A stretch of 33,129 bases of DNA from CAYMRB01 sp964392615 (GTDB lineage Bacteria > Planctomycetota > UBA8108). The stretch covers positions 1 to 33,129 of the forward strand of contig CAYMRB010000052.1 of assembly GCA_964392615.1 (NCBI GenBank). The letters run 5' to 3'. This document shows, in pieces, positions 15,418 through 22,986 of the stretch. Both the position numbers and the translations under genes were made by a program. A model generated the notes under the pieces. That model saw only the letters and a list, made by a program, of their open reading frames with translations, had not been told where the DNA came from and did no database searches. Numbering within the stretch: position 1 is the stretch's first letter; each line of letters opens with the position of its first letter.

Positions 15418-16862
15418 GCCATCGCAGAAACGCCGTCGGGCTGTCGCTCGCCATACTCGTCCTGTCGACGATGACCCTCTTCGCGGACAACCGCGAGGCG
15501 CTGCGTCGTCTGAAGCTGAAGTTCTACGTGCCGGAGAACCCGGACTACACGATCGTCGACTCCGCGCGCGACTCGATCCGCTTCACGCTCGAGAAGACCG
15601 TGAAGGCCGACGAGAAGGGGCACTTGGTGAGCATCTCGAGCTTCGTGACGCCCGAAGGCGAGATCATGCACTGGCATGACTTCGGGGACCTCGAGGGGCC
15701 AGGCTGGGCCGCGAATGCCGTCGGCGGCGCGTGGGAGATCTACCGCTTCGGCGAGTTCTTCGACCGCGAGGACTGGCGGGACAAGGCGCTGCGCATCCTC
15801 GACCACGTGCTAGAGGGGGGCTTTGTCGACGAGAAGACCGGTTTCATCCGCGGCTACCGTGACACCGTGAAGAACGAGTTCTGCCTGAACTACAAGCACG
15901 AGTCGAACTGGTTCTGCCCCGGATCGATGGCGAAGGTCGGGTTCCAGCTGCTGCTCTTCGCCGATGCGGTCGGCGACGACGATCCCCGCGCCGCGCGCAT
16001 GCGGACGATCGCGACGCGCTGCGCGGAGTGGATTCGCAGCCACGTCGGCTCGGTCCCGAACGGCTGGTTCCCTCGGCGCACGACGCCGAGTGGCGAGGTC
16101 TACGGCAAGACGCCCGAAGGCGGCAACGACAGCTTCTGGCAGACGTCGGCCGACGGGCTGTTCATCCTCCAGCTGCAGGCGGCATTGACGGAGCGCGGGC
16201 TCGCCGACTACCGCGGGCCGCTGCGCGAGAAGATCGCCGTGTTCATGAAGCACAACGGAATCTTCGGCAGCATCAACCACGATACGTACGACCCGAACGA
16301 GAATGTCGCGTACTCGGTAGCCTTCCGTACGCTGCTGCTCGCCTCTCGCGTGCTCGAAGACGAGAAGATCCGCCGCTTCGCCTTCGAGCGCTGTCTCGAC
16401 GGCCTCGAGCGATTCAAGATGCACGAGGACCGCAACGGCGTCGCGACGAAGGGGCTTCTGTACATGGAGCGCACGTGGAACACCTCGTACCTCTGGGAGA
16501 ACGCGGAGGCCGCCCTGGCGTTCTTCGAGGCGGCGCAGGACATCGCGAAGAAAGATCCGAAGCGCAGCCGCGAGTTCGCGCTCGACGGGCTGACGATCCT
16601 GCGCGCCGCCGCCAAGCACCACTACGGGCCGCACGGCTTTCTGACCGAAGGCGTCGACTGGGACAACATCGTCAGCGAGAAGCACCACATCGACGGCGCG
16701 TTCTACGGTGCGATTCGCTATACCGAGCCGTTTCTGAACAATCAGCACATCGTCGAGCCGACCCTGTACTTCTTGACGCATCTCGCGAAGAAGGTCGACG
16801 CCGGCGCGACCGTGAAGTGGCTCGACGTCGAAGGGAACGTGCTCTGCTCGCCGCAGAAGTGA
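15414..16862 (+). CDS. Exported six-hairpin (alpha/alpha-barrel) glycosidase-like protein
   Basis: A 482-residue protein. The GTG at 15414 overlaps the previous TGA and has GGGAG at 15401-15405, 8 nt upstream. The signal peptide is VGLSLAILVLSTMTLFA, cleaved near DNREA. The rest is helical with aromatic and Gly-rich turns: GPGWAANAVGGAWEIYRF, HESNWFCPGSMAKVGFQLLLFA, GGNDSFWQTSADGLFILQLQAA, ENVAYSVAFRTLLLASRVL and EGVDWDNIVSEKHHIDGAFYGAIRY. This repeated helical-hairpin layout is that of six-hairpin glycosidase-like proteins (families such as GH88, GH105 and GH127). I cannot assign it to a named family, and no catalytic acid is certain. The GH172 gene follows after 32 nt. Confidence 0.72.
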   Translation: MSHRRNAVGLSLAILVLSTMTLFADNREALRRLKLKFYVPENPDYTIVDSARDSIRFTLEKTVKADEKGHLVSISSFVTPEGEIMHWHDFGDLEGPGWAANAVGGAWEIYRFGEFFDREDWRDKALRILDHVLEGGFVDEKTGFIRGYRDTVKNEFCLNYKHESNWFCPGSMAKVGFQLLLFADAVGDDDPRAARMRTIATRCAEWIRSHVGSVPNGWFPRRTTPSGEVYGKTPEGGNDSFWQTSADGLFILQLQAALTERGLADYRGPLREKIAVFMKHNGIFGSINHDTYDPNENVAYSVAFRTLLLASRVLEDEKIRRFAFERCLDGLERFKMHEDRNGVATKGLLYMERTWNTSYLWENAEAALAFFEAAQDIAKKDPKRSREFALDGLTILRAAAKHHYGPHGFLTEGVDWDNIVSEKHHIDGAFYGAIRYTEPFLNNQHIVEPTLYFLTHLAKKVDAGATVKWLDVEGNVLCSPQK

Positions 16863-16894
16863 GCGCGACGCGACAACGAGGAGGAAGCCCCCCG

Positions 16895-18904
16895 ATGCCC
16901 TGTTTGCGAACGCCTGCCCTCACCGCCCTCATCGTCCTCGTCGCGCTTCTCTCGTTCGTCTCGTGGGCCGACACCGCGCGTGCGGATGACGAGTGGGTCC
17001 TCGGCATCGACGAACTCTACCGCCTCGATCGCCTGCCGCGGCTGCGGCGATCGATCGAGATGGGCTCGGTGTCGAGCTACGACCGCTCCGGCGGAAACAA
17101 CGACGGCTTCTCCGGTGCGTACTCGTTCGTGCGCAAGGAGCCCGGCGGGCTGGTCCTCGCCGATCTCGAGGGACCGGGCATCATCTACCGCTTCTGGACG
17201 CCGACGCCGACGGACGACGTCGTCGAGTTCTATATCGACGGCGAGGAGAAGCCGCGCATCGCCGTTCCGTTCCGCGAGATCTTCCTGGGCAAGCACGAGC
17301 CGTTCGTCGCGCCGCTGGTCGGATACGGCGCCGGCGGCTTCTTCAGCTACGTGCCGATTCAGTACGAGAAGTCCTGCAAGGTGCTCGTGCGCGCGGAGCG
17401 CGTGCAGTTCTACCAGATCAACTGGGCGCGGTATCCGGGCGACGCTCCGATCCGGTCGTTCGACCCGCAGCTCTCGAGCGACTACCTCGAGCGTCGCGAA
17501 AAGGCGCGGCGTCTGTTCGCATCCGCGGGCCAGAAGTTCACGCCATTCGCCGCGGCGCCGGGACAGGTGCTGCGAGAAACGAATACGCGTGTGGCGGTCG
17601 GGCCGGGCGGAACGTCCACCGTGTTCCAGCAGAGCGAAGGTGGTGGACGCATCGTCGGGCTGCGTCTCTCTCCGGCGAGCGCTCTGGCCGGCAAGGATCG
17701 CGGTCTCGTGCTCGAGGCGTACTGGGACGGCGATGACAAGCCGGCGATCCGGTGTCCGGCGGGGGACTTCTTCGGCTACGCGTGGGGCGCTCCCGCGATG
17801 CGATCGCTCTTCATCGGCACAGCCGGAGAGAGCGCCTACTGCTACTTCCCGATGCCGTTCGACAACTCGGCGCGCGTCGTGCTTCGGTCAACTCGCAAGA
17901 CGTTCGTGGAGTTGGAGGCGGAGATCGTCTTGTCGTCGGTCGCGCGTGCGAAGGACGAGGGACGCTTCTACGCGCTGTGGCGCCGCGAGAACCCGACGAC
18001 GAAGGGCGTGCCGTTCACGTTTGTCGATACGCGCGGCACGGGGCACCTCGTGGGCTGCATCCAGCAGTCGCAGGGGCTCGTGTCGGGCAACACGCTCTAC
18101 TTCGAGGGCGACGATCAGACGACGATCGACGGCAAGCTCGTCGTCCACGGCACGGGCTCCGAGGACTTCTACAATGGGGGCTGGTACGACGTCCCCGGTC
18201 GTTGGGAGGCGCGCAAGTCGTTCCCGCTGAGCGGTTGCCTCGCGTACCAGAAGCACCTCGGACGCACGGGCGGCTATCGGCTCATGCTCGGCGACGCGTA
18301 CGCCTATCGAGAGAGCATTCTGCAGACGATCGAGCACGCGCCGACCGAGAACAGCACGCTGAACGACTACTGCGGCGTGACGTTCCTCTACTCGCGAGAG
18401 CGGCCGACGTGCGACATCTCGCTGCCACCGCCGGCTGACCGAGCGGTCGTCGACCTGCGGCGAGTCGTCTTCGCGGTCTGGTGGAACGTGCCGGTCCGAG
18501 CCTTCTCGTTCAGCAATGCCTCTCTCGTGCGCAAGGACGAGTCCCTGGCGGACAAGAGCGTCAGGAGTCTGTCGTTCCAGTCGACCGGCAAGGAAGCATG
18601 GTACGGCCAGCCGTTCATCTCGTTCGAGTGCGAACTGCCCGTGGCGGGCAAGTACCGCGTCGGGATCGTGGGGGTGAAGGGACCGGCTCAGGGACGCGTG
18701 CAGCTCTTTGTCGACGAGGCTCCGGTGGGTGAGGTGGCGGACCTGTGGGCCGCAGCGCGCGAGAAGAGCCCGGAGATACCGCTCGCCACGTTGGATCTGG
18801 ACGAGGGCGCCAACGCGCTCCTGTTCAAGGTCACGGGAAAGAACGAGCGCTCGACCGGGGCCGCGTTCGATCTGATCGAGATCATCTGCGAGCGCGTCGA
18901 CTGA
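16895..18904 (+). CDS. GH172 (DUF2961) family glycoside hydrolase, exported
   Basis: A 669-residue protein. GAGGAGGAAG at 16878-16887 lies 7 nt before the ATG. The signal peptide ALIVLVALLSFVSWADTARA precedes DDEWV. DUF2961 features follow: an opening YRLDRLPRLR, EMGSVSSYDRSGGNNDGFSG, LADLEGPGIIYRFWTPTPTD, a second jelly-roll half with PMPFDNSARVVLRS, and the family hallmark GTGSEDFYNGGWY (Glu423, Asp424). This is the part of GH172 that carries conserved acidic residues. Characterised GH172 enzymes act on alpha-D-fructofuranosides or D-arabinofuranosides, and this one probably removes furanosyl residues outside the cytoplasm. A C-terminal beta-sandwich (about 560-669) may bind carbohydrate. 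It is the last gene of the run from 13643; a hairpin follows at 18926. Confidence 0.85.
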   Translation: MPCLRTPALTALIVLVALLSFVSWADTARADDEWVLGIDELYRLDRLPRLRRSIEMGSVSSYDRSGGNNDGFSGAYSFVRKEPGGLVLADLEGPGIIYRFWTPTPTDDVVEFYIDGEEKPRIAVPFREIFLGKHEPFVAPLVGYGAGGFFSYVPIQYEKSCKVLVRAERVQFYQINWARYPGDAPIRSFDPQLSSDYLERREKARRLFASAGQKFTPFAAAPGQVLRETNTRVAVGPGGTSTVFQQSEGGGRIVGLRLSPASALAGKDRGLVLEAYWDGDDKPAIRCPAGDFFGYAWGAPAMRSLFIGTAGESAYCYFPMPFDNSARVVLRSTRKTFVELEAEIVLSSVARAKDEGRFYALWRRENPTTKGVPFTFVDTRGTGHLVGCIQQSQGLVSGNTLYFEGDDQTTIDGKLVVHGTGSEDFYNGGWYDVPGRWEARKSFPLSGCLAYQKHLGRTGGYRLMLGDAYAYRESILQTIEHAPTENSTLNDYCGVTFLYSRERPTCDISLPPPADRAVVDLRRVVFAVWWNVPVRAFSFSNASLVRKDESLADKSVRSLSFQSTGKEAWYGQPFISFECELPVAGKYRVGIVGVKGPAQGRVQLFVDEAPVGEVADLWAAAREKSPEIPLATLDLDEGANALLFKVTGKNERSTGAAFDLIEIICERVD

Positions 18905-18925
18905 GCCTGCGGGCGTTCGACGCTC

Positions 18926-18958
18926 GGTTAGCAGCCCTTTTTCAACGGACTGCTAGCC
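18926..18958. repeat. REP-like hairpin, possible bidirectional terminator
   Basis: The arms GGTTAGCAGCCC (18926-18937) and GGACTGCTAGCC (18947-18958) pair over 12 positions with one mismatch and one G-T wobble; the loop is TTTTTCAAC. It lies between the stops of convergent genes and overlaps the last codons and stop of the minus-strand gene. No T-tract follows either arm. The shape resembles repetitive extragenic palindromes; genome-wide copy number cannot be judged here. Confidence 0.6.
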
Positions 18959-19397
18959 ACTCGAGTGCGGCCTGCGGGTCGCCGATCAAGAGGTCGAACC
19001 GAGCGTCCGCCGCGACGATTCCGTCGACGGCGGCGATCTCCTCGACGGCCCGAGGAGCGTTGCGCAGCTGCACGTGCGACGGAGTCGCGGGCGTCATCGC
19101 TTGTCCCGTCTTGAGCTCCAGGATCACGACCGTCCGCCTCGTCGCTGTGGGACACGACATATCGATGCATGCGAAGTCGCCGCAGAAGCGTCGCTGGTCG
19201 CAACGGTAGAGTCGCACGTTCGTTCGCGTCGACAGGACTCCGCGCGCGAACGATCTCTCGTGGCTCGCCATGGCGAATCGTGGCAGGAGTCGACGGCCCT
19301 CGGCCCAGCTCCACCGCGGGTCGCCCGCGATGAGCCTGGCGAGGTCGAAACCTCCGAGGAGCGACGGCGGCAGACGGAGTGCGTAGGGTGGTTGCAT
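18942..19397 (-). CDS. Small uncharacterised protein with PD-(D/E)XK-like motif
   Basis: A 151-residue protein starting MQPPYALRLP. It has LYRCDQRRFCGDFACIDMSC (Asp79) followed by RRTVVILELKTG (Glu94, Lys96). The Asp-x14-Glu-x-Lys spacing between predicted strands is that of PD-(D/E)XK nuclease-fold proteins. I recall similar uncharacterised proteins in myxobacteria-like genomes, but this is unverified. The downstream VQLRNAPRAVEEIAAVDGI is helical. No signal peptide, so cytoplasmic. The last codons (WLAVR and stop) fall inside the REP-like hairpin at 18926-18958, so the C-terminus may have been shaped by that repeat. No strong ribosome site. It is divergent from the GH42-like gene (139-bp spacer). 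Function unknown. Confidence 0.6.
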   Translation of the reverse strand: MQPPYALRLPPSLLGGFDLARLIAGDPRWSWAEGRRLLPRFAMASHERSFARGVLSTRTNVRLYRCDQRRFCGDFACIDMSCPTATRRTVVILELKTGQAMTPATPSHVQLRNAPRAVEEIAAVDGIVAADARFDLLIGDPQAALEWLAVR

Positions 19398-19536
19398 CGG
19401 AACGATCGAAGAGCTACGTGCCTCGACACTTGAACTCCGCGGCCAGTCTGCCACGATCGCGCGTGTCGAGAGGCGCTCGTGCAGGGCGCAGCTCGTCGTG
19501 TTTTTCGCATGTCGCAGGAGCGAAATCCATCGAGTC

Positions 19537-22500
19537 ATGACAAGAACTGCGCGTTACGGCTGTCTCGTACTCGTCTGCGTGTCTGCGCTCCGCGCCGAAG
19601 CGCCCCCGTCGGCCCTCTGTGATCCCTGGTGGACGGTCTACGACGGCGACCACGTCACCGGTCAGCACGTCGTGGGCTACTGGCCGTTCGACTCGGCGGA
19701 CGGAACCGACGACGCGTCCGGCAAGGCGCACGCGCTGTCGCTCGAGGACGCGCGGATTCACGCCGCGGGCCGGTTCGGCGGTTGCCTGGAGTCGTTCCCC
19801 GGCTGGCCGGTGGAAGATCGACGCCATCGGGCCCGAACGCCGAGCCGCGCCGATCTGAGCCCTCCCGGTCCGTTCACGCTCGAGATGTGGATCTGCCCCA
19901 AGCTCGAGATGGACGCGGACTACCCGGACTCGTTCCTGCTGGACAAAAAGTACGTCGCGCACGACGACTACCAGTTGATCCTCGGCAAGGCCAACCGCAC
20001 GGGGACGCGCGTGCTGCGAGCTTGCTTGGGATTCGGTGCCGACTCGTCGACCTGGTACTCCCGACCCGCGAAGTTCGAGGTCGGCGTCTGGCGACACGTG
20101 GCGTTCACCTACGACGGCGACGGGACCGGGGCGTTCTACCTCGACGGCGTGCCGTGGGGGAGGCTGCGAATCGCGGGGCGCCGAAGTGTCAGCCCGGGAC
20201 GACACCCGCTATCGATCGGCGACCGGATCGGCAGCTACTACCACGGCTTCCCCGGCTACCTCGACCAGGTGCGCATCTGTCGCGGCGTGCGCGAGTTTCG
20301 GCGCGTCGGGATGCAGCGCGTCGGTGAACGGTCGTGCTTCGTGCGCATGGAGGCGAACGCCTCGCTCGCGTTTCGCGTGACCAACCTGCAGCGCGTCGGC
20401 GTGGACTCGGGCCGAGTCGCGTTCTCTCTCGACGGCGATGCCGGCCCCGTTCGATCGATCGGCGGGCTGGCCCCGGGCGCCTGGTGCGAGGTCTCCTATC
20501 GGCTGGACACGCGGCTTCGTCCCGATCGCTACACGTTGACGGCGACGCTCGAGCTGGGCGACGTGCCCGCTGTGACCGAGACCTTCGACGTGACGATCGT
20601 GCCGCGCGATCTGCCGCATTCCTTTCCCGTCGTGATGTGGGGCGTATACGGCGGCGTCGACAACGAGTTCGATCGCTTGGAGGAGATCGGCTTCACGCAC
20701 GCGCTGGGCGTCAGCGCCGACTTTCGCAAGATCTGGCAAGCGGGCGGCGTGACCGAGCCGGCCGCGCCGGACAAGGTGGCCAGCGCGAAGCGTATGCTCG
20801 ACGCCGCCCTGGCTCGCGGGCTGCGCGTTTCGGCCTCGCTGTCACCCGGCGCGGCTCTGCGCGGTGAAACGGCGTTGCAGCGAGTCGATCGCGAGGGCAA
20901 GCCGATCGAGCATCGCCCCGACATCTGCGGGTTGCTGCCCGCGCTGCGCCCGTACTGTCGCAATGTGGGGGCGTCGGTCGCGCGGGCATACGGCGAGTTC
21001 CCCGCGTTCGATTCGGCACTGATCCACACCGAGGTTCGAGGCCATGCGCGACCCTGCTTCCACCCGCGCGATCTTGCCGCGTTCCGGGATCACGCTGGCT
21101 TCGACATTCCGCCGGAGGTCGTCAGCCAGCGCGGTGTCGAATCCACTCGCCTGGACGAGTTCCCGGCGGATCGAGTCATCCCGGACGACCATCCGCTGTA
21201 CGTCTACTACCGCTGGTACTGGAAGCACGGCGACGGTTGGAACGAGCTGAACTCTGCGGTCCACGAAGGCCTTCGCTCGACGGGGCGCGCCGACCTCTGG
21301 ACCTGGCACGACCCGGCGGTCCGCGTCGCGTCCGTCTACGGCAGCGGCGGCCGGGTCGACGTGCTGTCGCAGTGGACGTATAGCTATCCCGACCCGATCC
21401 GCATCGGGCTGGCGACCGACGAGCTGCTCGCCATGGCCGCGGCTGCCGACCCGCCGCAGCGGGTCATGAAGATGACGCAGATCATCTGGTACCGCAGCCA
21501 GACGGCCCCGGCATCGAGGCCCGGCGAGGCGCCGCCGACCTACCGAGCGCGCTGGGAGCGCGAGCAACCGGACGCTCCGTTCATTACGATCGCTCCGATG
21601 CACCTGCGCGAGGCCCTGTGGACGAAGATCGCACGGCCCATCGAAGGCATCATGTATCACGGCTGGCAGTCGCTGGTGCCATGCGATGGACCGTCCAGCT
21701 ATCGCTTCACTCATCCGCAGACGCGGCACGAGCTGGCCCGTCTGATCCGAGAGGTCGTCCGCCCCCTCGGCCCGACGCTCCGACAGGTGCCGGGGGTGCG
21801 CAGCGACGTGGCGCTGCTGGAGAGCTTCGCGTCGGAGATGTTCGCCCGTCGAGGCACCTACGGCTGGAACGGCGGCTGGGCGGGCGATGCCTATCACGCG
21901 CTCGTCTATGCCGGGCAGCAGCCGGAGATCGTCTTCGACGAGAGCATCGTCTCTCGCGGCCTCGACGGATACCGCGTGCTCGTGATGCCCGACTGCGACG
22001 TGATCACTCGATCGATGGCCGAGCGCATTCGGGAGTTCCAGAAGAAGGGAGGGGTGGTCGTCGGCGACGAGCGGCTGTGCCCGGCGATCCGACCCGAGAT
22101 CCGGCTGACGAGCTATCGGCGCACGGGGAAGGCCGACCGCGACAAGGCCGCGCTCCTGGCCATCGCCGCCGACCTGCGCCGACAGCTCGGAGCGCACACC
22201 TCGCGACGCGTTCGGACCAGCGATCCCGAGGTCGTTCCATACCTCCGACGTCACGGCGCGAGCGACTACGTGTTCGTCGTCAACGATCACCGCGAGTTCG
22301 GCTCTTACGTGGGGCACCACGGGATCGTCATGGAGAACGGCGTGCCGGCCGCCGCCACGGTCACCGTGCGCCGCAATCGCGGCGCGGTCTACGACCTGGT
22401 CGAGCACCGGCGGGTGCCCGATCGAATCGACGCGGGGCAGCTCGTCTTCGACACGCATCTCGGACCGTGCGACGGCCGCGTCTACCTGGTGACGCCGGAG

Positions 22501-22878
22501 CCGATCGCGACGGTTCGGATCGACGTCCCGCCGCACGCGGTGCGAGGGGCCGCCGTGTCGTGCGCGGTCGAGATCCTCGACGCGGCCGGCCGGCCGATCG
22601 ACGCCGTGGTCCCGGTCGAGCTCGACATCCGCGATGCCGAGGGCAGACCGGCCGAGGGCTCCGGTTTCTACGGTGCCGCCAGCGGTCGCGTCGAGATCGC
22701 TCTGGACATCGCGCCCAACGAACCGACGGGCACCTGGTGGATTCGCATTCGCGAGCTCGCGGACGGTCGCAGCGCGACCGCCGGATTGCGCGTCGCCGCC
22801 GATGGTAGCTCTCCAGCGACCTCCGCGGACAAGCCGGTGCCGGAAGGCGTCTCCGATCCGGTCCAGCCGCGCGGGTGA
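19537..22878 (+). CDS. Exported LamG domain plus GH42-like multidomain protein
   Basis: A 1113-residue protein. The signal peptide (YGCLVLVCVSALRAEA) follows the ATG at 19537; an in-frame GTG at 19498 adds 13 residues and cannot be excluded. Residues about 40-250 form a LamG/concanavalin-like domain (GYWPFDSADGTDDASGKAH, FTLEMWICPK, WRHVAFTYDGDGTGAFYLDG, GYLDQVRICRGVREF). A beta-sandwich follows to about 360. A TIM-barrel-like region comes next (VVMWGVYGGVDNEFDRLEEIGF, YYRWYWKHGDGWNELN, GIMYHGWQSL). A region at about 760-890 (LLESFASEMF, YRVLVMPDCDVITRSMAERI, KKGGVVVGDE) resembles the GATase-like trimerisation domain of GH42 beta-galactosidases. The C-terminus is beta-rich. I infer a secreted glycosidase; the catalytic pair is not identifiable with certainty. 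Confidence 0.75.
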   Translation: MTRTARYGCLVLVCVSALRAEAPPSALCDPWWTVYDGDHVTGQHVVGYWPFDSADGTDDASGKAHALSLEDARIHAAGRFGGCLESFPGWPVEDRRHRARTPSRADLSPPGPFTLEMWICPKLEMDADYPDSFLLDKKYVAHDDYQLILGKANRTGTRVLRACLGFGADSSTWYSRPAKFEVGVWRHVAFTYDGDGTGAFYLDGVPWGRLRIAGRRSVSPGRHPLSIGDRIGSYYHGFPGYLDQVRICRGVREFRRVGMQRVGERSCFVRMEANASLAFRVTNLQRVGVDSGRVAFSLDGDAGPVRSIGGLAPGAWCEVSYRLDTRLRPDRYTLTATLELGDVPAVTETFDVTIVPRDLPHSFPVVMWGVYGGVDNEFDRLEEIGFTHALGVSADFRKIWQAGGVTEPAAPDKVASAKRMLDAALARGLRVSASLSPGAALRGETALQRVDREGKPIEHRPDICGLLPALRPYCRNVGASVARAYGEFPAFDSALIHTEVRGHARPCFHPRDLAAFRDHAGFDIPPEVVSQRGVESTRLDEFPADRVIPDDHPLYVYYRWYWKHGDGWNELNSAVHEGLRSTGRADLWTWHDPAVRVASVYGSGGRVDVLSQWTYSYPDPIRIGLATDELLAMAAAADPPQRVMKMTQIIWYRSQTAPASRPGEAPPTYRARWEREQPDAPFITIAPMHLREALWTKIARPIEGIMYHGWQSLVPCDGPSSYRFTHPQTRHELARLIREVVRPLGPTLRQVPGVRSDVALLESFASEMFARRGTYGWNGGWAGDAYHALVYAGQQPEIVFDESIVSRGLDGYRVLVMPDCDVITRSMAERIREFQKKGGVVVGDERLCPAIRPEIRLTSYRRTGKADRDKAALLAIAADLRRQLGAHTSRRVRTSDPEVVPYLRRHGASDYVFVVNDHREFGSYVGHHGIVMENGVPAAATVTVRRNRGAVYDLVEHRRVPDRIDAGQLVFDTHLGPCDGRVYLVTPEPIATVRIDVPPHAVRGAAVSCAVEILDAAGRPIDAVVPVELDIRDAEGRPAEGSGFYGAASGRVEIALDIAPNEPTGTWWIRIRELADGRSATAGLRVAADGSSPATSADKPVPEGVSDPVQPRG

Positions 22879-22986
22879 GTCGCATTCGAAACTCGCGGCA
22901 ACTCCTCCGCGCCGTCGCCGTCTATCAGCGCGAGTGTCACAGGTCTCACGATTCGAACGCGCTCGTCTGTTCAGGACTCGACCGCC

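Noticed and set aside
22884..22957. Two ATTCGAA palindromic sites before the A2M gene as an operator pair
   Set aside because: A 7-bp match occurring twice 67 bp apart is too weak to support a claim.
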